Below are positions 28,011 to 36,117 of a DNA stretch of 64,000 nt, one piece after another. Each line of letters opens with the position of its first letter. Position 1 is the stretch's first letter. A program made the translations under genes and the position numbers. Source of the stretch: IMCC26077 sp964418325 (GTDB lineage: Bacteria; Actinomycetota; Actinomycetes; Nanopelagicales; Nanopelagicaceae); assembly GCA_964418325.1 (NCBI GenBank), contig CAYQLC010000004.1:1-64000 (forward strand), read 5' to 3'. The notes below the pieces were generated by a model that saw only the letters and a program-made list of their open reading frames with translations, searched no databases and had not been told where the DNA came from.

Positions 28011-28884
28011 CGAGAATATCCCGCTCACTCGCCACGAACTCTTTCGCGCCACTCCGCTTCATAATCTCTGCTAGGACCAGGGCGCCGGCGGCTATGACAT
28101 CAACTCGTCCTGGATGCATATAGCCAAGCTCAGCACGTTCTGCACGATTTAACGTCAGTAGCCACTCTGAAATCTCTATTGCTCGTTTAGCGCTAATGCG
28201 TGCGCCATGGATTTTCTCCCTGTCGTAAGTCGGCAGCGCTAATGCGGCTGCAGCAACAGTCGTTGCTGTGCCTGCTACGGCGATAAACGTCTTCGCTCGC
28301 TCTATAGGTACCGCACCCGCCGCCTTGTCGATTGCATGGTTGATATCGGCTCTTGCCCGTTCAATCTCTGCAGCGCTCGGAGGATCTTGCGCAAAATGTC
28401 GTTCAGTCATTCGCACACACCCAATATCTACGCTGATCGCAGATTTGACATCTCTCTCGCCAAAGACAAATTCTGTAGATCCACCACCAATATCAACCAC
28501 GAGAAATGGCCCTGAATCTGCAGGCATTTCGGCTGTTGCACCAAGAAAAGAGAGCTTTGCCTCTTCACTCCCAGCAATAACTTCAGGGGGCACGCCAAGA
28601 ATCTCCGCAACGGGCACGGTAAATATCTCTCGGTTCTGAGCATCACGAGTAGCACTTGTTGCACAGAACCTCACTTTCGTAACTCCATACGCATCGATGC
28701 TCACTTTAAATTTTCGAAGCGCTGCCAATGTCCGCTCAACAGCGGCAGGAGCAAAATTTTTTGTGGTATCTACACCCTCACCGAGTTTGACTATCTCCAT
28801 ATCTCGAACAAGTTCCTTGCCATTTTCTGAAATTAAGAGTCGAATCGAATTGGTTCCGCAATCGATAGCTGCGACTTTACTCAT
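27985..28884 (-). CDS. ppx: Ppx/GppA family exopolyphosphatase
   Basis: An actin-fold phosphatase that hydrolyses polyphosphate or pppGpp. The 299-aa protein starts MSKVAAIDCGTNSIRLL, the phosphate 1 motif. It has LVVDIGGGSTEFVFG (phosphate 2) near residues 130-145 and VAGTATTVAA later. It is the short actinobacterial form without the HD domain. The ATG overlaps the DUF501 stop by eight bases. It is always next to eno-ftsB-DUF501 in this phylum as I remember it. Confidence 0.93.
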   Translation of the reverse strand: MSKVAAIDCGTNSIRLLISENGKELVRDMEIVKLGEGVDTTKNFAPAAVERTLAALRKFKVSIDAYGVTKVRFCATSATRDAQNREIFTVPVAEILGVPPEVIAGSEEAKLSFLGATAEMPADSGPFLVVDIGGGSTEFVFGERDVKSAISVDIGCVRMTERHFAQDPPSAAEIERARADINHAIDKAAGAVPIERAKTFIAVAGTATTVAAAALALPTYDREKIHGARISAKRAIEISEWLLTLNRAERAELGYMHPGRVDVIAAGALVLAEIMKRSGAKEFVASERDILDGIVATLK

Positions 28885-29416
28885 CGGAGTGACCCTGCTT
28901 CCCATAAATCGATGCACAAGGGTGCTCATGCCACCAATTGGGAAGTTTGGCTAAAGCTTCATCCCCAAGAACATTGACTCCTTCGCCTGCCGCAAGTGAG
29001 TGGGCAATAAGTGAGTGAAGGCACTTCACGCGATCTGGCATTCCGCCCGCCGAGATGCCACGAACCTCGGGGACATCCATACCTATAGCTTCACGCGCTG
29101 CCATGTAGTCGATGTGTGCCGCGAAATACTCTCCTTGCAGGACAATGTCATGAGTAAGGCGCTCGTTCATTTGCGCCATTAGTCCGGAGCTCTCTAGAGT
29201 TGAAATAGCTCCAGTTAACCTCGGACAGGTCGCGTAATAAAAGGTGGGGAATGGTGTGCCATCACTTAGCCTTGGCGGAGTCGCTACAACATCAACCTCA
29301 CCACATGGGCATCGATGAGCTATCGAGTGCACATCACGTGGTGGCCTACCTAGTTGCCCATGAATTACTTCAATATCGTGAGAATTTGGTGCGGCTGAAT
29401 TACTCACGCCGCTCAC
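28877..29416 (-). CDS. DUF501 family protein
   Basis: A 179-aa protein of the DUF501 family. It has a conserved core with HRCPCGEVDVV, TFYYATCPRL and VKCLHSLIAHSLAAG, with cysteines and histidines that could bind metal. Function unknown. It is fused by overlaps to the divIC-like gene upstream and ppx downstream, so co-translation is likely. Confidence 0.9.
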   Translation of the reverse strand: MSGVSNSAAPNSHDIEVIHGQLGRPPRDVHSIAHRCPCGEVDVVATPPRLSDGTPFPTFYYATCPRLTGAISTLESSGLMAQMNERLTHDIVLQGEYFAAHIDYMAAREAIGMDVPEVRGISAGGMPDRVKCLHSLIAHSLAAGEGVNVLGDEALAKLPNWWHEHPCASIYGKQGHSDE

Positions 29417-29823
29417 TCCTTTGAGAGCGTTGAATTAGATGCTACTTGTTGGATTGACGAGATGAGTTTGGTATACCACGGAGCGCTACCAAATTGTTTA
29501 GATGCAACCGGCATGCGCTTCTTTTCTTCAGCGGTCTCTTTCGTTTCCACACCAACAACGATGTACTGGCGCTCTCCAGGCAATACAAAATGAAGTCGTT
29601 CTCGAGCCTGAGATTTCACGTAATTCGGATCGCGCCATTTTTGTAGCTCAATTTCCGCTTGCTCTAATCGCTCTTTGCGCACTGCGATCTCGGATTCGAT
29701 AGCATTTATCTGCGCTCGTTGCGTAAAATATCGTTGTGCGGGTGGCGCGATTGTCAGCGCGATGATAAAAATCACGACCGAAATCGCAATGAAACGAGCG
29801 GTCACACCACGCTTTACAGCCAC
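29413..29823 (-). CDS. Septum formation initiator, FtsB/DivIC family
   Basis: A 136-aa bitopic membrane protein. It has a basic N-terminus, one transmembrane helix at about residues 10-31, then a coiled coil (roughly 40-65) with LEQAEIELQKWRDPNYVKSQAR, the DivIC/FtsB signature. Such proteins form the FtsQLB-like divisome complex. It lies 39 bases after eno and overlaps DUF501 by four bases. Confidence 0.92.
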   Translation of the reverse strand: MAVKRGVTARFIAISVVIFIIALTIAPPAQRYFTQRAQINAIESEIAVRKERLEQAEIELQKWRDPNYVKSQARERLHFVLPGERQYIVVGVETKETAEEKKRMPVASKQFGSAPWYTKLISSIQQVASNSTLSKE

Positions 29824-29862
29824 GGGTCTGCCTCCCCCACTATTGCCACTATGTAACGCTAC

Positions 29863-31140
29863 CTACCCCTGGAATCTTGGAAATGCACCTTTGCCAGCAA
29901 ATGTGGCTCGGGCACCGAGCGTCTCTTCAATCCGCAAGAGTTGATTGTACTTAGCAACGCGCTCCGAGCGTGCCGGAGCGCCAGTCTTAATTTGCCCACA
30001 ACTAGCAGCCACCGCGAGATCAGCGATCGTGGTGTCTTCGGTCTCTCCTGAACGGTGGCTCATCATCGATCGATATCCCGATTTGTGAGCAAGCTCAACG
30101 GCATCAAGAGTCTCGGTCAAAGTGCCGATTTGGTTGACCTTAACTAAGAGCGCGTTTGCCGCCCCACGCTTGATTCCATCAGCTAAGCGAACTGGATTTG
30201 TGACGAATAAATCATCGCCGACTAATTGGACTCGATTACCCAAGCGCTTTGTGATCGAAACCCATCCATCCCAATCATTCTCATCTAGCGGGTCTTCAAT
30301 CGAAACAAGTGGATATGAATCAACCAATTCTTCATAATAAGCAATCATTTCGTCAGAACTACGCGCGCTGCCCTCAAAAGAATATTTTCCTTGCTCATGA
30401 AATTCAGTTGCTGCGACATCAAGTGCTAAACCGACATCTTGGCCCGGTGAAAAACCTGCGTTGCTAATTGCCGTGAGAATCAGATCGAGTGCAGCACGAT
30501 TGCTACTTAGGTTTGGGGCGAATCCCCCTTCATCTCCGATGCTGGTGGCTAATCCCTGTTTTTTCAGCACTGCTTTGAGGCTGTGATAAATCTCGGCGCC
30601 CCAACGAAGTGATTCTGCAAAATTCTTAGCGCCAAAAGGCGCAACCATGAATTCTTGAATATCAACATTTGTATCCGCATGTGCGCCGCCATTCAAGATA
30701 TTCATCATCGGTACCGGCAGTAACGTTGCCGAATCTCCACCAAGATAAGAGAAGAGCGGCTTCGACGAATCTAGCGCGGCGGCCTTAGCAGTTGCTAGTG
30801 ATACTCCAAGAAGTGCATTGGCACCAAGTCGAGCCTTATTCGTAGTTCCATCAAGAGCAATCATCTTCTCGTCGAGCACGCGTTGCGAAGTTGAATCCAT
30901 TCCAATGACGGCAGGTGCTATCTCATGAGCAATACCTGCGATTGCTTTCTGTACCCCTTTGCCACCATAACGCGAATCACCATCGCGCAACTCGACCGCC
31001 TCATGGGCCCCCGTGGAGGCGCCAGACGGAACTGCGGCAACACCACGAACTCCGCTATCGAGAGTCACCTCAACTTCAACCGTTGGATTTCCGCGAGAAT
31101 CCAAGATTTCACGAGCAATTACTGACTTGATCCGGGACAT
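29863..31140 (-). CDS. eno: Enolase
   Basis: The glycolytic enzyme that converts 2-phosphoglycerate to phosphoenolpyruvate. The 425-aa protein has LDSRGNPTVEVEV at the N-terminus, the GDEGGFAPNL loop, the magnesium ligands in SIEDPLDE and VGDDLFVTN, and SHRSGETED near residues 366-374. The product phosphoenolpyruvate is also the substrate of ppc, encoded about 5 kb away. Confidence 0.98.
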   Translation of the reverse strand: MSRIKSVIAREILDSRGNPTVEVEVTLDSGVRGVAAVPSGASTGAHEAVELRDGDSRYGGKGVQKAIAGIAHEIAPAVIGMDSTSQRVLDEKMIALDGTTNKARLGANALLGVSLATAKAAALDSSKPLFSYLGGDSATLLPVPMMNILNGGAHADTNVDIQEFMVAPFGAKNFAESLRWGAEIYHSLKAVLKKQGLATSIGDEGGFAPNLSSNRAALDLILTAISNAGFSPGQDVGLALDVAATEFHEQGKYSFEGSARSSDEMIAYYEELVDSYPLVSIEDPLDENDWDGWVSITKRLGNRVQLVGDDLFVTNPVRLADGIKRGAANALLVKVNQIGTLTETLDAVELAHKSGYRSMMSHRSGETEDTTIADLAVAASCGQIKTGAPARSERVAKYNQLLRIEETLGARATFAGKGAFPRFQG

Positions 31141-31189
31141 TTAGGCCTCTCTCATTATCCGATGGCTCATATTAATAGGTGGCATGGAG

Positions 31190-31828
31190 CTAAGACCGCA
31201 ACTCTGCTTCCAAGCGTCGCGCCCTTGCGCGCAACGCAAATTCCGGATCAATTCCATGTTCGTTAGCTAGCGCAACTACAGCAAATAACAGTTCACCAAT
31301 ACTCTCTTCTGAGATTTCGCCCGTAATTTCTGGAGCTACAGATTTCACGACTGAATGTTCATGTTTTTCTGCTCGATACAATAACTTTGATGTAAGTGAA
31401 AGAGCCGGCTGGTTGAGCGGCACACCATCCACCGGTGAAGTACGGGATTTTTCTGCTGCCTTGAGCTTCTCCCAATTTCCTTCAACTTGGCTTGCAGTCA
31501 AATTCTCCACTTGAGCAAAAACATGCGGATGTCTTCGCATTAATTTCTCACAAATCGCTCCAGCGACATCTTCAATTGAGAACGGTTCGCTCGATCGCTC
31601 TTCACCTATTCGCGCGTGAAAATAAACTTGCAGTAGCACATCGCCAAGTTCTTCGACCATATCATCACGATCTGCCCGTTCGACTGCATCTATGAACTCG
31701 TAGCTCTCCTCAAGAAGATAAGTCAAGAGTGATTGATGAGTTTGCTCGGCATCCCATGGGCATCCACCTGGCGAGCGCAAAGTATCCATCACCTCTTGCA
31801 GGCGATGAAGATTACTTTTTTGATTCAC
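31190..31828 (-). CDS. mazG: MazG-type nucleoside triphosphate pyrophosphohydrolase
   Basis: A house-cleaning enzyme that hydrolyses non-canonical NTPs to NMP and PPi. The 212-aa protein has the MazG start LRSPGGCPWDAEQTHQSL, the EESYEFIDAVE and EELGDVLLQVYFHA helices carrying the metal-binding acids, and a partial second domain. It is conserved between the mfd-linked lipoprotein and eno. Confidence 0.94.
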   Translation of the reverse strand: MNQKSNLHRLQEVMDTLRSPGGCPWDAEQTHQSLLTYLLEESYEFIDAVERADRDDMVEELGDVLLQVYFHARIGEERSSEPFSIEDVAGAICEKLMRRHPHVFAQVENLTASQVEGNWEKLKAAEKSRTSPVDGVPLNQPALSLTSKLLYRAEKHEHSVVKSVAPEITGEISEESIGELLFAVVALANEHGIDPEFALRARARRLEAELRS

Positions 31829-31837
31829 GGGGAGCCC

Positions 31838-32458
31838 TTACTGCTTCTCAGCAGGAAGCGCTCCCTCAGTTGGATCAACTGGGTCAATTCGATTAGTTTG
31901 AGTGTTCCATACACCGTAGCGAGGATTAACCGTTAACTTTTCGCTTGCTGCAGTATCGGCAAGTATTTTTTGAAGAGCTTGGATTACTTCAGCATCTTCC
32001 GTCGCCGTTGGGGCAATAACAGATCGCAGTTTGTCCTGTAGCACGATCAGAGCGAGGTACTCTTCTAGATCAATTGATGCAATCCCAGCATTTACTAAGG
32101 CAACTGATAACTGCTCTTCACCACCGACATTCTGAAGCACGTCAGCTCGACGTGACGAGACCTCACCAGGAAGTGCCACCACGTTGCGCTCTTTAGCCGC
32201 TTGCGTTAACAGCGCGCTAAAAATATGGAACTCCAATTGATTAAGCGTGAGCGCCTCTCCAGTGAAACCATCTTGAGGCGTAGTGTTGAATTTGATTCGC
32301 TCTTCCAAGATTGTGGAGACACTCGCCTGCAACTCTTTGATTGTCACTTTCCCATTATTAAAGGAGGCAGCGTCGGAGGGGTTACTGCATCCGGAGATTA
32401 GTAAGGCAGCAAACGCCAAAAGCACCGCGCCAATTTTTCGCTGTTTACCTCTGCTCAC
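31838..32458 (-). CDS. Lipoprotein with SurA N-terminal-like domain
   Basis: A 206-aa predicted lipoprotein. The signal peptide ends in the lipobox ISGC with Cys24 as the lipidation site. The mature part has the helical pattern of SurA/SurA_N_3 chaperone domains without a parvulin domain. It starts six bases after mfd and ends nine bases before mazG. A role in folding or envelope maintenance is an inference from the fold. Confidence 0.82.
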   Translation of the reverse strand: MSRGKQRKIGAVLLAFAALLISGCSNPSDAASFNNGKVTIKELQASVSTILEERIKFNTTPQDGFTGEALTLNQLEFHIFSALLTQAAKERNVVALPGEVSSRRADVLQNVGGEEQLSVALVNAGIASIDLEEYLALIVLQDKLRSVIAPTATEDAEVIQALQKILADTAASEKLTVNPRYGVWNTQTNRIDPVDPTEGALPAEKQ

Positions 32459-32464
32459 GAGTAA

Positions 32465-35400
32465 TCAACTCTCCTTTGTTGTGGAATCAGTTCGTTGCAC
32501 GTTCTCGCGGATAGTCGACTCTATAGCCGCTGCTACCCACTCCAGAAGAGAATTATCGCCTAACTTCGCCCGCTCAAAAGCCACGCCGGTTCGCTCTGGT
32601 AAGGGCAACAGGAGGGTGGCCAAGCTTGCCTTATATATATGGCCTGGATAGAGGCGGGTCATGCGCACCGCGAGCGAGTCTCCTAAAGCCACCGGAGCCA
32701 AGCGAAGATGTTTTCCATGGACTACTACCTCGCTGAGATTGAGCTCTTTCGCACGTACTCGCAATTTGGCAATCTTGAGCAGGCTCGCTACGGATTCAGG
32801 ATAAGAACCAAACCTATCGATCAGTTCATGCTCCGCCTCATCAATCTGCTCGACGGTAGTTGCTCCCGCCATCCTTCGATACAAATCGAGCCGAACTCGT
32901 TCACTATCAACGTAGTCGTGGGGTAGAAACGCATCAATCGGCAATTCAAGTTTGCACTCCAAATCTTGATGTTTCGCACCCTTGAAATCAGCAACGGCTT
33001 CACCAATCATCCGCATATAAAGATCAAATCCCACATCTGCGATATGCCCAGATTGCTCGCCGCCTAATAAATTACCAGCTCCCCTAATTTCAAGATCTTT
33101 CAAGGCAACTTGCATTCCAGAACCCAGCTCAGTGTTGGCGGCAATAGTCTCAAGTCGGTCATGCGCCGTCTCGGTAAGTGGTTTATCCACGTCATAGAGA
33201 AAATACGCATATCCGCGTTCGCGTCCGCGTCCGACGCGTCCACGGAGTTGATGGAGTTGCGATAATCCCATGCGATCTGCCTGTTCGACAATGAGGGTAT
33301 TTGAGTTTGGAATATCGATCCCGCTCTCAATAATTGTTGTACATACCAAGATATCGAACTCACGCTCCCAGAAAGAAAGAATCACTTCCTCTAGCGCGCT
33401 TTCACTCATCTGTCCATGGGCAACTCGAATTCTAGCTTCTGGAACAAGTTCTGCGATTCTTGAAGCACATCGATCAATGCTGTTGACTCGATTATGAATA
33501 TAGAAAACCTGTCCATCGCGAAGTAATTCTCGACGGATTGCCGCAGTAATTTGCTTCTCTTCGTAACCCCCGACGTAGGTCAATACAGGATGTCGTTCTT
33601 CCGGTGGCGTGGCCATAATGGACATCTCGCGAATCCCAGTTATCGACATCTCCAAGGTCCGCGGTATTGGAGTAGCAGACATGGCAAGAACATCAACATG
33701 CGCTCTAAATCGCTTAAGTTTCTCTTTATGTTCAACGCCAAATCGTTGCTCTTCATCGACAATCACTAGTCCCAAATCCTTGAACTGGACATCTCCCGAA
33801 AGCAAGCGATGAGTTCCGATTACGACATCTACCGTGCCGGCTTGGAGTTCAGTTAGCGTTTTTTTAATTTCGGTTGCTGTAGCAAATCTCGATAGGCCCG
33901 CAACTTTCACCGGAAAACCTGCAAAGCGCTCGGAGAAAGTTGTTAGATGTTGTTGCACAAGTAGAGTGGTAGGTACAAGTACTGCTACCTGTTTACCATC
34001 TTGCACCGCTTTAAAGGCAGCACGAATAGCAATTTCAGTCTTTCCAAAACCAACGTCCCCGCACACGATTCGATCCATTGGATATGGTGCTTCCATATCC
34101 TTTTTAACCTCACTAATAGTGGCTAATTGATCCGCAGTTTCGACATAAGCAAAGGCGTCTTCAAGTTCGCGCTGCCAGGGAGTATCTGGAGCAAATGCAT
34201 ATCCAGGCGAACTCGTACGTGCTGCATAAAGTTGGATGAGTTCAGCAGCAATCTGTTTGACTGCTTTACGAGCTTTACCTTTTGCCTTTTGCCAATCCGC
34301 TCCACCCATTTGATGAACTGTTGGACTCTCGCCGCCAACATATTTACTCACTTGATCTAATGAATCGGTAGGCAAATAAAGTCGATCACCTGCTTGTCCG
34401 CGCTTACTTGATGCATACTCGATAACTAGATACTCACGCTTAGTTCCATTTACTACTCGCTCAACCATCTCGATGAATTTCCCGATTCCATGAACCTGGT
34501 GAACGACAAAATCTCCCTCTTTTAGAGATAGTGGATCTATTCGATTCTTCCTTCTTGAGGCCAGGGAGGTTTTCTCGCCATCTTGGGCTTTACTCCCAGC
34601 AAAATCCCGCTCAGTAAGCAAGCAGAATTTCTGACTCTCGAGAATGAGGCCATGTCGAATTGGAGCAGTTGTAATAAAAACCGTTCCCGGCAAGAGGGAA
34701 TTGGAAGTGGGAATCCCCTCACCTCGAAGCAATTCTTCATATCGGACTGCAGTTCCGTGTCCGATTGCAGTCATTACGATCGACCATTGATTCTCGGACT
34801 TTTCTCGCAAGAATTCGACTAAGCGCTCCGCATTTGCCCGGAAAGGGTCAATGCCACGGATCGTCGAGTCAACTGCCTCACTTCCGCCGCCAAAGGGGGC
34901 AATTGCTGAGAAGGTATGTCCATATTCAACTGCTCGCTTACATTCATCTTCAAAATCTCGAAAAGAGTGATGGCGCAACTCTCTCAGGTCAATAGGTTTT
35001 TCGTTTCCTGCAGCTGCGTTTAACCACGAAGCTTCAAGAAATTCCTCGCCAGTCTTGATAAGTTCAAAAGCGCGGTTCCGAATTAGCTCGGGTCCAACTA
35101 AAACAATTCGGGAATTCTCTGGCAGAACATCAATCAAGCACTCCATTTCAAGCACTAGTGCTGGCATTAGTGATTCCATGCCATCAATAGGTACTCCATC
35201 ACTTATCCGTTGAAACATATCTGAGAGAGCTGCATGCTTTTCTGCAAGAACGCTGGCTTGTATTTGTATCTCTGGGGTGATCTGAATTTCCCGTGCCGGA
35301 AGCGCAAAAAGTCCCTCTGCGCAGATCTCAAGCGAACGTTGATCTGCGACCGCGAAATAGCGCACTTCATCAACAACGTTATCGAAGAACTCCACTCGAA

Positions 35401-35980
35401 TGGGATGTTGAGCCTGCGGTGGGAATAAATCAATAATTCCACCTCGTTGCGCAAATTCGCCGCGCTTTTCTACTAGATCTGTGCGGCTATAACCGAGTTG
35501 CAGTAACTGGCCTATTGCATCATCTATTTCGATCTGTGTTCCAGACTTGAACAAGGGAACCTCAGCACTACCAAATCCTTTTATAAATGGTTGAATAAAT
35601 GCTCGAACTGGAACGACAACAACATCACACTCTCTACGATTTATCGCGCGTAAGGTTTCGAATCTACAAGCAACTGTGTCGCTCTGTGGACTTAGACGTT
35701 CGTGCGGCAAAGTTTCCCAACTTGGAAAATGATGAACTCGTCTCTGACTCAAGAGATGTCGCAGCTCCTCAAAAAGCTCTTCGCCATTGTTTGCCGTGAG
35801 AACGACCACCGGTGAAATCTGTTCTTGCGGTTCTGACGAACGAATGGTGCTCGAGGAGATGAGCAGTGCAGCGGAGGCAAGGGGTGCAATCACCACTTGC
35901 CCTGAGGTCAAAGCACGATCGGTGCCGTGCAGATCAAGGGTTTTGAGGAGCTCGGATAAATGGGAAGTGCCGCTAGTCAT
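32465..35980 (-). CDS. mfd: Transcription-repair coupling factor Mfd
   Basis: Mfd displaces stalled RNA polymerase and recruits UvrAB. The 1171-aa product has a UvrB-like N-terminal module, the CarD-like polymerase interaction domain (LKEGDFVVHQVHGIGKF), the helicase motifs GDVGFGKTEIA (Walker A), VDEEQRFGVEHKE (motif II) and QLRGRVGRGRERGYAYF (motif VI), and the C-terminal TRCF domain. I start at MTSGTSHLSELL with GGAG nine bases upstream, because the longer frame runs into the divergent ppc gene. Confidence 0.95.
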   Translation of the reverse strand: MTSGTSHLSELLKTLDLHGTDRALTSGQVVIAPLASAALLISSSTIRSSEPQEQISPVVVLTANNGEELFEELRHLLSQRRVHHFPSWETLPHERLSPQSDTVACRFETLRAINRRECDVVVVPVRAFIQPFIKGFGSAEVPLFKSGTQIEIDDAIGQLLQLGYSRTDLVEKRGEFAQRGGIIDLFPPQAQHPIRVEFFDNVVDEVRYFAVADQRSLEICAEGLFALPAREIQITPEIQIQASVLAEKHAALSDMFQRISDGVPIDGMESLMPALVLEMECLIDVLPENSRIVLVGPELIRNRAFELIKTGEEFLEASWLNAAAGNEKPIDLRELRHHSFRDFEDECKRAVEYGHTFSAIAPFGGGSEAVDSTIRGIDPFRANAERLVEFLREKSENQWSIVMTAIGHGTAVRYEELLRGEGIPTSNSLLPGTVFITTAPIRHGLILESQKFCLLTERDFAGSKAQDGEKTSLASRRKNRIDPLSLKEGDFVVHQVHGIGKFIEMVERVVNGTKREYLVIEYASSKRGQAGDRLYLPTDSLDQVSKYVGGESPTVHQMGGADWQKAKGKARKAVKQIAAELIQLYAARTSSPGYAFAPDTPWQRELEDAFAYVETADQLATISEVKKDMEAPYPMDRIVCGDVGFGKTEIAIRAAFKAVQDGKQVAVLVPTTLLVQQHLTTFSERFAGFPVKVAGLSRFATATEIKKTLTELQAGTVDVVIGTHRLLSGDVQFKDLGLVIVDEEQRFGVEHKEKLKRFRAHVDVLAMSATPIPRTLEMSITGIREMSIMATPPEERHPVLTYVGGYEEKQITAAIRRELLRDGQVFYIHNRVNSIDRCASRIAELVPEARIRVAHGQMSESALEEVILSFWEREFDILVCTTIIESGIDIPNSNTLIVEQADRMGLSQLHQLRGRVGRGRERGYAYFLYDVDKPLTETAHDRLETIAANTELGSGMQVALKDLEIRGAGNLLGGEQSGHIADVGFDLYMRMIGEAVADFKGAKHQDLECKLELPIDAFLPHDYVDSERVRLDLYRRMAGATTVEQIDEAEHELIDRFGSYPESVASLLKIAKLRVRAKELNLSEVVVHGKHLRLAPVALGDSLAVRMTRLYPGHIYKASLATLLLPLPERTGVAFERAKLGDNSLLEWVAAAIESTIRENVQRTDSTTKES

Positions 35981-36117
35981 CAACCAGTGCTCCAGTTCAT
36001 TTGCGTTGCTGCCGAAATAAGAAATGGCCAAAGAGCCCCAAATTTCCGCGAAGGCGGGGGGCTTGGTCAGGTTCGTCTTTCGACTAGGTAATCCTACCGC
36101 CGTTGCTCTGCCAAGAT

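Noticed and set aside
24697..36000. Search for prophage, insertion sequence or genomic island between tRNA-Leu and neighbours
   Set aside because: No integrase, transposase, attachment-site duplication or change in base composition was visible; gene order is that of core actinobacterial genomes.
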